Positions 1 through 9,324 are shown, numbered from the stretch's first letter. The stretch is DNA of 33,073 nt from an uncultured Cryomorphaceae bacterium (GCA_905182675.1 CAJJCK010000109.1:1-33073), one strand, 5' to 3'. Notes: generated from the letters alone by a model not told the origin. A program made the numbers and translations.

Positions 1-1
1 C

Positions 2-1180
2 ATATCTCGACTCTGGAACACGAAGAGTTACGATCAAATCATAGCGTTTGCATCGAGTGGATCGACATTAAGCGCAAAAGACAATATGACCATAGGGAGG
101 GCGTTTATGTCTGTACAGCCATTGGAAGCGCAACAAGCGCTGCAACATTACGACTTGGCCATTGCCAAGCGCATGAATAGTGAAGACCTTTATTTCTTCA
201 GGGCAGAGTCTAACTATGAATTGGGCAGATTAAATGCTGCATTAATTGATCTAGATAAATGTCTTGAGTATAGAAAAGACCATCAAAAATATCTTTTATT
301 TAGAGCCTCTATTCAATATGAAATGGGCGCTATAGATGCCGCCTACAAAACCTATTTTACCCTCTGTGAGCTTTATGATAAGCAAACTCCTTTCTTCATG
401 CTTGTAGTCATTAACCTGGAGCGAGAAATGTACAACAAGGCGCGACAACAGATAGAAGATAATATGCTGAGGTTTGAGAAAGGTCTGGACTTTTGGCGCC
501 TTACTGCAGAACAGCAAGTAAGCTTGGAATGGCATGTTTTTAAAGACTATTCCTTAGCGCTTAAGGCCCAAGAATTACTACTCAACGTTAAACCTGATAA
601 CGTGTCTTATCTTATCAACAGACTCTCATTATATCGCTTGCAGGGTTTAGATAGCTTGGGACAATGGGCAGAAAATGACTTACAGTCGAGATACAACATG
701 AACAAGCTTCCAATTGATCTCTACAAAAAGGGGCGTATTAAGGTAGGAGAATATTCACGCCTTAATGGCACCGTGGAGGACTACCGGACTTTTAGACCTC
801 ATCTATTTGAAAACACCAAATACAGCCGGTTTTACATCAGTGCATCCGGAGCCATTTTAGGGAAACATTGGGCAGGGCTAATTCAAGATGCTCAAGACAG
901 TACGATCCTGTTGTGGGACTTTCACCGCGGAGATGCTCGTTTCAGAGCAGTTGCCTTGGACACCAGTTATATTGGCTTTACACAGCTACTAGAAACACCT
1001 GACAGCAACCTCACTTACTTTGTGGAGGCAACAATACTAAACGACTCTACAGAATTTATTTATCCGGCAGGAACTTCGTCCGACTCCATACTCCGTAGCA
1101 ACGAGGTGCCCTTCAAAGAACATCCTGAGAAAAAGGATTCGATTGCACCTTTTTTACAGTTAAAACGGGATACTATTTAG
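2..1180 (+). CDS. TPR-like repeat protein, 5' end outside the window
   Basis: The reading frame is open from base 2 with no stop before the first ATG at 86. The residues before that ATG (LWNTKSYDQIIAFA, then SAKDNMTIGRAFM) read like helical-repeat coding, so the gene very probably starts to the left and the ATG at 86 is internal. The first ~200 visible residues form repeated pairs of amphipathic helices with TPR-like signatures (ALQHYDLAI, YFFRAESNYELGRLNAALIDLDKCL, LLFRASIQYEMGAIDAAYKTY). The last ~150 residues are a different, beta-rich segment with no family I recognise. TPR repeats usually mediate protein contacts; no specific role can be assigned. The 3' end overlaps the convergent SCO gene by 8 bases. 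Confidence 0.75.
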   Translation: MSRLWNTKSYDQIIAFASSGSTLSAKDNMTIGRAFMSVQPLEAQQALQHYDLAIAKRMNSEDLYFFRAESNYELGRLNAALIDLDKCLEYRKDHQKYLLFRASIQYEMGAIDAAYKTYFTLCELYDKQTPFFMLVVINLEREMYNKARQQIEDNMLRFEKGLDFWRLTAEQQVSLEWHVFKDYSLALKAQELLLNVKPDNVSYLINRLSLYRLQGLDSLGQWAENDLQSRYNMNKLPIDLYKKGRIKVGEYSRLNGTVEDYRTFRPHLFENTKYSRFYISASGAILGKHWAGLIQDAQDSTILLWDFHRGDARFRAVALDTSYIGFTQLLETPDSNLTYFVEATILNDSTEFIYPAGTSSDSILRSNEVPFKEHPEKKDSIAPFLQLKRDTI

Positions 1181-1850
1181 TATCAAGGAGTATTTGAATA
1201 TCAAGAATCAACTGTTCCATTTGAACATCATCCGTACCATCATAAAAGCCTCTGATGCGCTTCTTCTCATCAATTAAAATGACGTTTTCGGTATGAATAA
1301 AGTCATGCTCATCAAAGCTGGCGCCTTGCTCCATTACTGCGAAATACTGTCTTCTTGCTAGTCGATAGAGTTCTTCTTTCTCACCTGTAAGCAAGTGCCA
1401 CTTGCCTTTTACCGCACCTATTTTATCACCATAAGCTTGCATTACTTCGACACTATCCACCTCTGGCATAACCGTGTGGCTCACCAAGTTCAACTTAGGC
1501 TGGTCCATATAAGCGGCTTGAATTTTTTGGAAATTTTTCCCCATTTCAATACAAATAGTAGGACATGTGGTGAAGAAGAAATCGGCCACATAAATTTTCC
1601 CAGAAAGCATGGAGCTATCTGCCGGCTGACCCCATTGATCAGTAAGTGAGAAGTCGCTTACCCGGTGACCTCTGCCTATGCGCTCGAGATCGTCATCAAC
1701 TACAGCGGGATTCATATCTGAGGGGTTGTATATGGGAAGCCGAGCTGGGCGCTTTAAAATCTGAAACGAAGCAGTAGAGCCCACAACGAAGACCAACAGC
1801 ACTGCTAAAATTTTTAGCCACTCTGTTGTTTTGAGTTTTATCTTTATCAT
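1173..1850 (-). CDS. SCO1/SenC/PrrC family copper chaperone, membrane-anchored
   Basis: A thioredoxin-fold SCO protein of ~225 aa. Numbering from the upstream TTG at 1859, an N-terminal membrane anchor spans residues ~16-31, followed by the domain starting HRVSDFSLTDQWGQP. The copper ligands are all visible: C99 and C103 in CPTIC and H189 in DFIHTENVILID. Known members deliver Cu to the CuA site of cytochrome oxidase or act as thiol reductases on the periplasmic side. I chose the ATG at 1850 rather than TTG at 1859 because a -7-like TAATTTTG box occupies 1857-1864 and the anchor begins right after the ATG. It is divergent from a cytochrome c lipoprotein gene, which fits a respiratory role, but no oxidase subunit is in the window. 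Confidence 0.9.
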   Translation of the reverse strand: MIKIKLKTTEWLKILAVLLVFVVGSTASFQILKRPARLPIYNPSDMNPAVVDDDLERIGRGHRVSDFSLTDQWGQPADSSMLSGKIYVADFFFTTCPTICIEMGKNFQKIQAAYMDQPKLNLVSHTVMPEVDSVEVMQAYGDKIGAVKGKWHLLTGEKEELYRLARRQYFAVMEQGASFDEHDFIHTENVILIDEKKRIRGFYDGTDDVQMEQLILDIQILLDTK

Positions 1851-1856
1851 ATCATT

Positions 1857-1864
1857 CAAAATTA
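1857..1864 (-). promoter_or_regulatory. Possible -7 box for the SCO gene
   Basis: TAATTTTG on the minus strand matches the Bacteroidota -7 consensus TAnnTTTG. The nearest upstream TTG (1881-1879) is only 14 bases away, shorter than the usual 17-23, so the match is partial. If used, the mRNA would be almost leaderless with the ATG at 1850. Confidence 0.3.
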
Positions 1865-1873
1865 CTGCATCTT

Positions 1874-2251
1874 ATGACCAATCGCCCCACGTTTTACCAT
1901 GCTTTTTTTCTTCTGCTTTTCTCTGGTATGATATATTCATGCGGGCATCAAGATGATACTGAGATTATTCTAGAAACTACCGAGGTTTCGCAGGTTTCAA
2001 GGGAGGTTCAGGGCCTATTGGCTAAGAATACTTGCCTGGGGTGTCATCGCATAGACAAGAAATTAATAGGCCCCTCCTATTTGGAAATAGCGCAACGGAA
2101 ATATACCAAAGAGGAGCTGATCACCCTGATCAAAGAACCTCAACCAAAAAACTGGCCCGATTATCCACCTATGGCTCCAATGCAGTGGGTGAATGGCGAG
2201 GAATTGGCTACTATTGCAGACTGGATTGCTTCATTAGAAGTGAACGAATAA
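1874..2251 (+). CDS. Small class I c-type cytochrome lipoprotein
   Basis: 125 aa with a lipoprotein signal: a hydrophobic stretch at residues 10-22 ending in IYSC, so C23 is the likely lipidated cysteine. One haem-binding motif C54-LG-C57-H58 is followed by GPSYLEIAQRKYTKEEL and PPMAPM, where M100 or M103 is the expected axial ligand. This is the size and layout of single-haem cytochromes that shuttle electrons in the periplasm. The gene is divergent from the SCO gene and is the first of a tight rightward run (12 bp to the ABC-F gene). The later position as operon leader is from spacing only. The electron partner is unknown. Confidence 0.88.
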   Translation: MTNRPTFYHAFFLLLFSGMIYSCGHQDDTEIILETTEVSQVSREVQGLLAKNTCLGCHRIDKKLIGPSYLEIAQRKYTKEELITLIKEPQPKNWPDYPPMAPMQWVNGEELATIADWIASLEVNE

Positions 2252-2263
2252 AACTGGCCTCAA

Positions 2264-4138
2264 TTGGAATCAAAAAACCTTCTTTCTGTACATAAAATCA
2301 GTAAATCTTTCGGGATTAAAACCTTGTACAAAGACATCACCTTCGGTATTCACGAAGGCGAGAAAATTGCGATAATCGCAAAAAATGGTGCGGGTAAAAC
2401 AACCCTCATGCGTACCCTCATAGACCCGAGTAATGCAGATACCGGAGATGTGGTTTTTAGAAATGGTATTAAGATTCGTTACTTATCACAACAGCCCGCC
2501 TATGCAGACGGCTTAACGGTAAGGGAAGTCCTTTATCAGAGTGACCACCCAGGCTTAGATGCGCTAAGAGCCTATGAAAAGGTGCTTATGGGTGAAGGTG
2601 ATACTGATGCTATGCAAGCTGCTTTAGACCGAGTAGAGATAACCGGTGGCTGGACCATCGAAGGTCGCATTCAGGAAATGCACAGTAGAATGAATCTTCC
2701 AGACATGGAGCGTAAAGTAGATCGTTTTTCTGGAGGTGAAATCAAAAGACTCGCTCTGGCACAACTCTTTATTGAAGAGCCAGATCTCATTTTAATGGAT
2801 GAGCCCACCAACCACTTAGATTTAGATATTATTGAGTGGCTAGAGGAATATTTGATCAATTACAAGGGAGCGCTATTGATGATTACTCACGATCGATATT
2901 TCTTAGAACGCGTCTGTGGAACAATGTTCGAATTAGAAAACCTTCAGTTTTATAAGTACGAAGGCAACTACAGCTACTACCTAGAGCAAAAAGAGCTCCG
3001 TGAAGCTAATGAAGCGGCTCACCTGCATAAAGCAAAGCAGCTGTTTAAAAAGGAGTTGGACTGGATGCGCAAATCGCCTAGCGCTCGAACCGGCAAGTCT
3101 AAAGACCGCATAGATCGATTCAAAGATGTCAAAAAAGTCGCCAACCAGCGCATTGATGATACAGAAGTCACACTTGCGCTGAATTCTCAACGATTGGGAG
3201 GGAAGATATTAGAGCTCCATAAAGTCGCTAAAAGTTATCCAGACAAACTACTGATTGAACAATTTAGTTACGTTTTTAAGAAAGGTGAGCGCGTAGGAAT
3301 TGTAGGGCCTAACGGATGTGGTAAGTCTACATTGTTAAAACTCATCATGGAGCTAGAGACTCCTGATACGGGCAAGATAATCACAGGTGAAACCGTTGTT
3401 TTCGGGCATTATACCCAAGACGGAATGATAGACAAGAATGACCTCAAGGTGATTGAGGTGGTTCAGGAAATTGGAGAATATATCACTTTAAATAAGGGGC
3501 AGAAACTAACCGCTTCTCAGCTATGTGAGCGCTTTCTCTTCGATGGACATCAACAATATAGCTATGTGAGCACCTTAAGTGGTGGAGAAAAAAGAAGGTT
3601 GTTTTTGTTGACCATTTTGATGAAAAACCCCAATTTTCTCATATTAGATGAGCCCACAAATGATTTAGACATACTCACGCTTCAAGCCTTAGAAGAATTT
3701 TTAGAGGAATTTCAAGGTTGTCTACTCGTCGTTAGTCACGACAGGTATTTTCTAGACAAACTTTGTGACCACCTGTTCATCTTTGAGGGTGGTGGACGCA
3801 TAAAGGACTTTAATGGTAGGTACTACGAATGGCGCGAGGATCAAAAAAGAGTGGATGCTATCAAAACTCCAAAAGGCAAAACTGTAGGTTCTCCTAAAGA
3901 GGAAAAAACAGCGAAAAAAAATAAGCTGAGTTTCTCTGAAAAACGAGAATGGGAGGATCTTCCTATTCAAATCACCGCCTTAGAAGACAGGCGCGAAGAG
4001 CTAAACCAAATTTTTGAGAGTAATAAGCAGGATCCTGATCAATTGGTTAAGGCCTCCGAAGAGATTGAACGAATCATCACAGAACTAGACCAGAAGGAAA
4101 TGAGATGGTTAGAACTGAGTGAGTTCGAGAGCGAATAG
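2264..4138 (+). CDS. ABC-F family ATPase, Uup-like
   Basis: 624 aa with two ABC domains in tandem and no membrane segment, as in ABC-F proteins that act on the ribosome. Domain 1 has Walker A AKNGAGKTT (39-47), signature SGGEIKRLALAQ and Walker B LILMDEPTNHLD. The middle is the ABC-F linker (about residues 240-300, rich in charged residues). Domain 2 has GPNGCGKST, LSGGEKRRL and FLILDEPTNDLD. A charged coiled-coil tail covers roughly the last 85 residues, which favours Uup over EttA; I leave the symbol blank because ABC-F subfamilies are hard to separate by eye. The TTG at 2264 is the only usable start: the frame has a stop at 2249-2251 and no ATG precedes the first ATP-binding motif. Confidence 0.92.
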   Translation: MESKNLLSVHKISKSFGIKTLYKDITFGIHEGEKIAIIAKNGAGKTTLMRTLIDPSNADTGDVVFRNGIKIRYLSQQPAYADGLTVREVLYQSDHPGLDALRAYEKVLMGEGDTDAMQAALDRVEITGGWTIEGRIQEMHSRMNLPDMERKVDRFSGGEIKRLALAQLFIEEPDLILMDEPTNHLDLDIIEWLEEYLINYKGALLMITHDRYFLERVCGTMFELENLQFYKYEGNYSYYLEQKELREANEAAHLHKAKQLFKKELDWMRKSPSARTGKSKDRIDRFKDVKKVANQRIDDTEVTLALNSQRLGGKILELHKVAKSYPDKLLIEQFSYVFKKGERVGIVGPNGCGKSTLLKLIMELETPDTGKIITGETVVFGHYTQDGMIDKNDLKVIEVVQEIGEYITLNKGQKLTASQLCERFLFDGHQQYSYVSTLSGGEKRRLFLLTILMKNPNFLILDEPTNDLDILTLQALEEFLEEFQGCLLVVSHDRYFLDKLCDHLFIFEGGGRIKDFNGRYYEWREDQKRVDAIKTPKGKTVGSPKEEKTAKKNKLSFSEKREWEDLPIQITALEDRREELNQIFESNKQDPDQLVKASEEIERIITELDQKEMRWLELSEFESE

Positions 4139-4175
4139 TTATTTTTAATACCCTAATTCAAGTACGACAGCTATT

Positions 4176-4868
4176 TTGACTGAAAACAAAGCCATACTCC
4201 AACTCCGTGATATCACGCGCGATTTCAAGCTAGGTGCTCAAACTGTACATGTACTTAAAGGGATAGACCTTGACATTGAAAAGAATCAATATCTTGCTTT
4301 AATGGGTCCCTCAGGTTCAGGAAAGTCAACCTTGATGAATTTGCTGGGCTGTTTAGATACTCCGACTCTTGGATCTTATAAACTTAATGGCACTGATGTC
4401 AGCTCGCTGAACGACAACCAACTTGCAGAAATTCGCAATAAGGAAATAGGATTTGTCTTTCAAACATTTAACCTTCTACCACGATCAACAGCCCTAGAAA
4501 ATGTGGCGCTTCCACTTGTATATGCAGGTATGGGGAAACAAGAACGGTTAGAGCGTGCATCTGAAGTACTGGCCCAAGTAGGGCTTGCTGACCGCATGGA
4601 TCATAGGCCTAATCAACTTTCAGGTGGACAGCGTCAACGCGTTGCAATCGCAAGGGCCTTAGTCAATAGGCCCGCATTAATCCTAGCGGATGAACCTACG
4701 GGGAACTTAGACTCTAAAACTTCGCTTGAGATCATGAAGCTCTTTGACGACATCCAAGCTGCTGGTAATACGGTTATCCTAGTTACCCACGAAGAAGATA
4801 TTGCCCAGTATGCGAAGCGTATCATTCGTTTGGTGGATGGAAACATAGACTCTGATATTACGAAATAA
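4176..4868 (+). CDS. ABC transporter ATP-binding protein, LolD/MacB type
   Basis: 230 aa single ABC domain. Walker [10 protein letters not shown] is at 44-52, followed by the subfamily-typical [13 protein letters not shown]-loop [11 protein letters not shown], signature [15 protein letters not shown] from residue 148, Walker [13 protein letters not shown] and H-loop VTHEEDIA. The family powers LolCDE lipoprotein release, MacB efflux or FtsE-like complexes, always with separate permeases; no permease gene lies in this window, so the partner must be elsewhere. The start is TTG at 4176; the frame is closed by a stop at 4146-4148 and no ATG precedes conserved sequence. It lies 37 bp after the ABC-F gene and 10 bp before the S9 peptidase. 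Confidence 0.92.
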   Translation: MTENKAILQLRDITRDFKLGAQTVHVLKGIDLDIEKNQYLALMGPSGSGKSTLMNLLGCLDTPTLGSYKLNGTDVSSLNDNQLAEIRNKEIGFVFQTFNLLPRSTALENVALPLVYAGMGKQERLERASEVLAQVGLADRMDHRPNQLSGGQRQRVAIARALVNRPALILADEPTGNLDSKTSLEIMKLFDDIQAAGNTVILVTHEEDIAQYAKRIIRLVDGNIDSDITK

Positions 4869-4878
4869 ACAACCTCTT

Positions 4879-7014
4879 ATGACCTCAATTAGATGGAGTC
4901 TTCTCACGGTTCTCATTACTTTTAGCGCTGTAGGACAAAACGTACTTACCCTTGAAGATGCCGTCTTAAGAGCTCGCTCAACTTACAATCCTGAAGATTT
5001 ACCTATGATGAAGTGGGTGCCTGGACAGGATGCCTATTCCTATCTCAAAGATGGCTACCAGACTTTAGCCATTGAACAGGTTGATGGATTGGGGTTGTAC
5101 CCAGCGATCAGCACATCAGACATCAATGAAGCTTTATCAGTACATAAAACGAAAGTTGGCGGTGCATACGTTCTGAATTGGTTAGATTCAGAAACACTCT
5201 ACTTCCAAAGCGGTGGAAAATTGTTTACCTATGGATTGGACGGAACATTAGCACTTCATCAGGAATTGGCAGAAGGTGCTTCAAATATCACGATTGCACC
5301 TAATTCACTGAATGCCGCTTATACCGTGGACAACAATGTCGTTGTAAGCTGGAAGGATGGTACTGTTAATGAACAAGTAACAACATTCGAAGACCGCAAT
5401 ATTGTTTCTGGGCAAGCTATAGCCCGTAGTGAGTTTGGTATCACTAACGGTCTGTTTTGGAGTCCTGATGGCACTGCCATAGCATTCTATCAAAAAGACG
5501 AAAGTTTAGTCGCAAACTATCCGCTTCTAGAGCTTACAACCACACCTGGTTCACTTCGGGAAATCAAATACCCGATGGCTGGGCTGTCTTCAGAATATGC
5601 GCGAGTGGGTGTTTTCCACAGGGGCATGACATCGCCGGTATACTTAGACACGGATGGCGTAGAAACTGACCAATACCTTACCAACCTGAGCTGGTCTCTT
5701 GATGGTACTATAATTACACTGGCTATTATTAACAGAGCACAAAACCACGTAGATCTGGTTGCCTTCAATGCGCAAACCGGAGCTAAGATCGGAGTGCTTT
5801 TTAGCGAAGATGATGAGCAATGGGCAGAGCCTGAGTTCCCTGCATATTGGGTATCCGACGACCAATTTATTTGGATGAGTGAGCGTGATGGGTTTATGAA
5901 CCTCTATCTCTATCACAGCAGCGGAAGACTCATTCGCCAGTTGACTAAAAACCAATTTGTAGCTACCGGAATAACCGGACGTACCGTAAAGGGGGATATT
6001 CTATTCACCGCTACCGGCGCTGATCCTCGTGAAAATCATTTATTTAGTGTTGACCTGCGTGGACGGCAAAAACAATTGACAACAGAAGCTGGCTACCATA
6101 GAACAACCGTTCAAGAAAATGGGCGTTGGTTTGTAGATAGCTACCAGAACGTCAATACCCCCCGAGTGATTCAACTGTCTTCTTATAGAGGTCAAACTCA
6201 ACAAGCCTTGCTAGAGGCTTCTAATCCTTGGAAGGAGTCCAATATTTCCGCTCCTGAGTTAGGGTCGATCACTGGTCCCGATGGTTCTAAACTGTATACC
6301 AGAATGTATAAGCCATTTGACTTTGATCCTACTAAGAAATATCCCGTATTGGTTTATGTCTATGGTGGCCCACATGCTCAAATGGTCACAAACAGCTGGA
6401 ATGGCGGAGGACCGTTATGGATGAATGAATTTGCGAATAGAGGCTACATAGTCTTCACCTTAGACAATCGCGGATCTGCACACCGAGGTACTGATTTTGA
6501 GCAGCAAATTCACCGCCAACTAGGTACATTAGAAATGGAAGATCAACTCGCAGGAATAGCTTATCTCAAATCACTTGCCTACGTTGACGGAGAAAACATG
6601 GCAGTACATGGCTGGAGCTATGGCGGATTCATGACTACATCATTGATGTTGCGTGAGCCTGGAACTTTTAAAGCCGGCGTTGCAGGAGGCCCAGTTACCG
6701 ATTGGAAATACTACGAGGCCATGTACGGAGAACGTTACATGGACAGACCGGAGGAAAACCCAGAAGGTTATGCCTTAAGCCGCTTGCACAATCATGCGGA
6801 CAGACTCATAGGCGATTTATTGCTCATTCATGGTACCGTAGATGACGTAGTGGTGATGCAGCACAACCTAAGCTTAGTACAAGAATTTATAAGTAAGGGA
6901 ATTCAGATGGACTTCTTTCCTTATCCCATGCATCCACACAACGTACGTGGTAAGGACCGCTTGCATTTGATGACTAAGGTGCTCAACTATGTTGAGGACG
7001 CATTACAGGAGTAA
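4879..7014 (+). CDS. S9 family prolyl oligopeptidase-type peptidase (DPP IV-like), exported
   Basis: 711 aa with a short signal peptide (residues 1-19, ending SAVGQ). The first ~480 residues form the DPP IV-type beta-propeller (blade motifs such as FWSPDGTAIAFY and WMSERDGFMNLYLY). The C-terminal alpha/beta-hydrolase carries the nucleophile S580 in GWSYGG, the acid D655/D656 in HGTVDDVV and the histidine H685 or H687 in MHPHN. Known relatives remove dipeptides, usually X-Pro, from peptide N termini in the periplasm. The classical acidic pair that binds the substrate N terminus is not conserved: by my alignment this region reads ARSEFG (182-187), so strict DPP IV specificity should not be assumed. 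Last gene of the rightward run; followed by a strong terminator. Confidence 0.9.
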   Translation: MTSIRWSLLTVLITFSAVGQNVLTLEDAVLRARSTYNPEDLPMMKWVPGQDAYSYLKDGYQTLAIEQVDGLGLYPAISTSDINEALSVHKTKVGGAYVLNWLDSETLYFQSGGKLFTYGLDGTLALHQELAEGASNITIAPNSLNAAYTVDNNVVVSWKDGTVNEQVTTFEDRNIVSGQAIARSEFGITNGLFWSPDGTAIAFYQKDESLVANYPLLELTTTPGSLREIKYPMAGLSSEYARVGVFHRGMTSPVYLDTDGVETDQYLTNLSWSLDGTIITLAIINRAQNHVDLVAFNAQTGAKIGVLFSEDDEQWAEPEFPAYWVSDDQFIWMSERDGFMNLYLYHSSGRLIRQLTKNQFVATGITGRTVKGDILFTATGADPRENHLFSVDLRGRQKQLTTEAGYHRTTVQENGRWFVDSYQNVNTPRVIQLSSYRGQTQQALLEASNPWKESNISAPELGSITGPDGSKLYTRMYKPFDFDPTKKYPVLVYVYGGPHAQMVTNSWNGGGPLWMNEFANRGYIVFTLDNRGSAHRGTDFEQQIHRQLGTLEMEDQLAGIAYLKSLAYVDGENMAVHGWSYGGFMTTSLMLREPGTFKAGVAGGPVTDWKYYEAMYGERYMDRPEENPEGYALSRLHNHADRLIGDLLLIHGTVDDVVVMQHNLSLVQEFISKGIQMDFFPYPMHPHNVRGKDRLHLMTKVLNYVEDALQE

Positions 7015-7035
7015 GCGTGAATTGCACCATAAAAT

Positions 7036-7068
7036 AAAACCCGCGTTCCTAGCAGAAACGCGGGTTTT
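7036..7068. terminator. Bidirectional rho-independent terminator
   Basis: A perfect 12-bp stem (AAAACCCGCGTT with AACGCGGGTTTT) and a 9-base loop. T-runs lie at the end of the stem on both strands. It lies between the stops of the convergent S9 and S46 peptidase genes and can serve both. Confidence 0.92.
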
Positions 7069-7091
7069 GATATTTATCTAAAATCGTAATA

Positions 7092-9269
7092 CTACTTACG
7101 TTTCTTACGCTTCTTCTTTGTCTTTCCTTTAACTACGGTCATTTCATCTATCAAGTGAGAAGCACCTGCGTACTTATCTATAATGAAAAGTGTGTAGCGA
7201 ATATCCACGGAGATCGTACGCTGTAATTGATCCTCAAAGAAAATATCACCTGACATCGCTTCCCAATTACCATCAAAGGCTGTACCGATCAGATGACCAT
7301 CTCCGTTAATCACTGGAGAACCAGAATTACCACCAGTAATATCATTATTAGAGATGAAGTTTACCACTAAATCTCCATTTTCGTCTGCATACTGACCATA
7401 GTCCTTAGCGGTGTACAATTCCTTCAACTTAGCAGGAACCACAAATTCATCATTCGAAGGATCTTCTTTTTGCATCACGCCCTCAATGGTTGTGACGTAG
7501 TCATAATGAACAGCATCTTGCGGATCATAAGCGCCAACAACACCCCATGACATACGTAGCGTAGAGTTCGCATCAGGTGCAAATGTTTTCTCAGGCATCG
7601 CCTTGCGTAAACCATCTGTAAACAAACGATAACCTTTATCCATTTTCTCGCTTACCTCAGCATTGCCACTTTGCGCACCAAAATATGCCGCAAGGAAACT
7701 GCTTGATACTCTACCTCCAGCATCCGCTGCGAGAACATCTGCGTCCATGTCAACCAACCAGGCTTCTAGTGCCTCTTGAGATGCGTAGATAGAGTTGTCA
7801 TAAACATCTGTTACCAAAATACTCACGTCTCCGCCCATACTATCGCGAACCTCAGTAAAAATACTTGGCTGCTGATCCACTGTCGTGTTTTTCATCCACA
7901 TGCTCCAAAGTGCCTGTGCGAGGTTGCGATCAACCTCTGCTTGATATTCAGCAAAGTGATTTTCAGCATAGGCAATCACGTCAGCTTTATCTCCTTCTAA
8001 ATCTTCTGAACTAGATAATGCGCCTAACATTCGCGCTAAACGAAAAGCATATAAAGGCATAGATGCGCCACGAATACCCGCTTCCATAAGGTAAACACCA
8101 TTTTTTACTGTGGCGTCTGTTGAAGCATAGGCCTCATTCAATAGGTCTAACGCATTTGCATAATCCGAACGACTAGCATCCGCGTTTGCCCACTCAAGAT
8201 AGCGGGCTTCAATAGCCTCTTTCTTCGCTTTAACCCTGTTTTTCTTTAGCTGCTCTGTTTGACCAATAAAGTATTTCCAATAATTGGCTGTTGATGCATA
8301 ATTAGAGGCCAAAGCAATACGAACTGCATCATCTGCATCCATAGCCTCTTTCATAATCGCTAGTTTCTGAGCGCGAATCTCAACAACACTAGGGTTATAT
8401 AAACTGATTGCTTGATCTATACCTGTTGAAGTCAAGAACCTGTCTGTAGACCCTGGAAAGCCAAAGACCATAGAGAAGTCTCCTTCTTTAACACCATTCA
8501 AGCTCACTGGCAGGTGATGTTTAGGTGTTAACGGCACATTGTCTTCACTGATTTCTGATGGATTACCATCAGCATCAGAGTAGATACGGAACATAGAAAA
8601 GTCTCCCGTGTGACGTGGCCACATCCAGTTGTCTGTATCACCACCGTATTTTCCAACACTACTAGGCGGTGCTCCTACCAGGCGAACGTCCTTGTAGGTG
8701 TTAAATACAAATAAATAATATTCATTATTGTGAAAAAAGCTGCGGACGTAGGCATTCTGTACCGTGCCCTCTGTGGCTTCTTTTGCTAATGCGTTCCCAA
8801 TTTCTTTTGCTTTAGCGGCACGTTGCGACTCCGTCATGTCATCCGTAAGCTCAGACATAACTTTATCCGTTACATCTTCCATACGCACTAGAATAGCTGC
8901 GGTAAGGCCAGGATTAGTACGTTCCTCTTCACGAGTCATCGCCCAGAAGCCATCTGTTAAATAGTCATTTTCTACAGTAGAGTGTGTTCTGATAGCGTCA
9001 TAACCACAATGGTGGTTCGTCATCATCAATCCCTGGTTTGAGATCAATTCACCCGTACAAAATCCTCCAAGAGATACAATAGCATCCTTCACAGAGGCAT
9101 TGTTGATGTCATACAATTCTGCCGCAGTAAGATTTAATCCGTTTGCCTGCATTTCCGCGTGGTTCAAACGCTTTACTAACATAGGTAACCACATCCCTTC
9201 GTGGGCTTTTGTGATTACACTACTGAATACAAGGGCGAGGGTTAACAAGCCAGCTGTAATTTTTCTCAT
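7092..9269 (-). CDS. S46 family dipeptidyl peptidase, DPP7-like
   Basis: 725 aa with signal peptide (1-22, cleavage near TKAH). S46 peptidases are exported chymotrypsin-fold exopeptidases with a helical regulatory insertion. The triad is visible: histidine in TNHHCGYD (H87 by family position, H86 adjacent), D223 in RHTGDFS and S649 in GGNSGSPV. The residue 18 after the catalytic Ser, which separates DPP11 (Arg, acidic P1) from DPP7/DAP BII (Gly, hydrophobic P1), is G667 in FDGNWEAMSGD, so I infer a DPP7-type preference. The tail KTKKKRKKRK is strongly basic. Convergent with the S9 peptidase: together they would cut peptides to dipeptides in the periplasm. The odhB terminator stands 29 bp before the ATG, so its own promoter is expected just upstream. 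Confidence 0.93.
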   Translation of the reverse strand: MRKITAGLLTLALVFSSVITKAHEGMWLPMLVKRLNHAEMQANGLNLTAAELYDINNASVKDAIVSLGGFCTGELISNQGLMMTNHHCGYDAIRTHSTVENDYLTDGFWAMTREEERTNPGLTAAILVRMEDVTDKVMSELTDDMTESQRAAKAKEIGNALAKEATEGTVQNAYVRSFFHNNEYYLFVFNTYKDVRLVGAPPSSVGKYGGDTDNWMWPRHTGDFSMFRIYSDADGNPSEISEDNVPLTPKHHLPVSLNGVKEGDFSMVFGFPGSTDRFLTSTGIDQAISLYNPSVVEIRAQKLAIMKEAMDADDAVRIALASNYASTANYWKYFIGQTEQLKKNRVKAKKEAIEARYLEWANADASRSDYANALDLLNEAYASTDATVKNGVYLMEAGIRGASMPLYAFRLARMLGALSSSEDLEGDKADVIAYAENHFAEYQAEVDRNLAQALWSMWMKNTTVDQQPSIFTEVRDSMGGDVSILVTDVYDNSIYASQEALEAWLVDMDADVLAADAGGRVSSSFLAAYFGAQSGNAEVSEKMDKGYRLFTDGLRKAMPEKTFAPDANSTLRMSWGVVGAYDPQDAVHYDYVTTIEGVMQKEDPSNDEFVVPAKLKELYTAKDYGQYADENGDLVVNFISNNDITGGNSGSPVINGDGHLIGTAFDGNWEAMSGDIFFEDQLQRTISVDIRYTLFIIDKYAGASHLIDEMTVVKGKTKKKRKKRK

Positions 9270-9298
9270 GCTTTTTAGTTTCGGTTATCAAGAAAAAA

Positions 9299-9322
9299 GG
9301 CCCTGCTTTTCCAAGCAGGGCC
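9299..9322 (-). terminator. Terminator of the odhA-odhB operon
   Basis: A perfect 10-bp GC-rich stem (GGCCCTGCTT with AAGCAGGGCC) and a 4-base loop, followed on the minus strand by CCTTTTTTCT-like T-rich sequence. It lies between odhB (stop at 9391) and the S46 peptidase start. Confidence 0.9.
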
Positions 9323-9324
9323 CT

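Noticed and set aside
1-1180. Start of the TPR-like gene at the ATG at 86
   Set aside because: The frame is open to the window edge and the upstream residues continue the helical pattern.
2376-2406. Ala in place of the first Gly of the first Walker A motif in the ABC-F protein
   Set aside because: The catalytic Lys and Thr are present and this variant is common in Bacteroidota ABC-F proteins.
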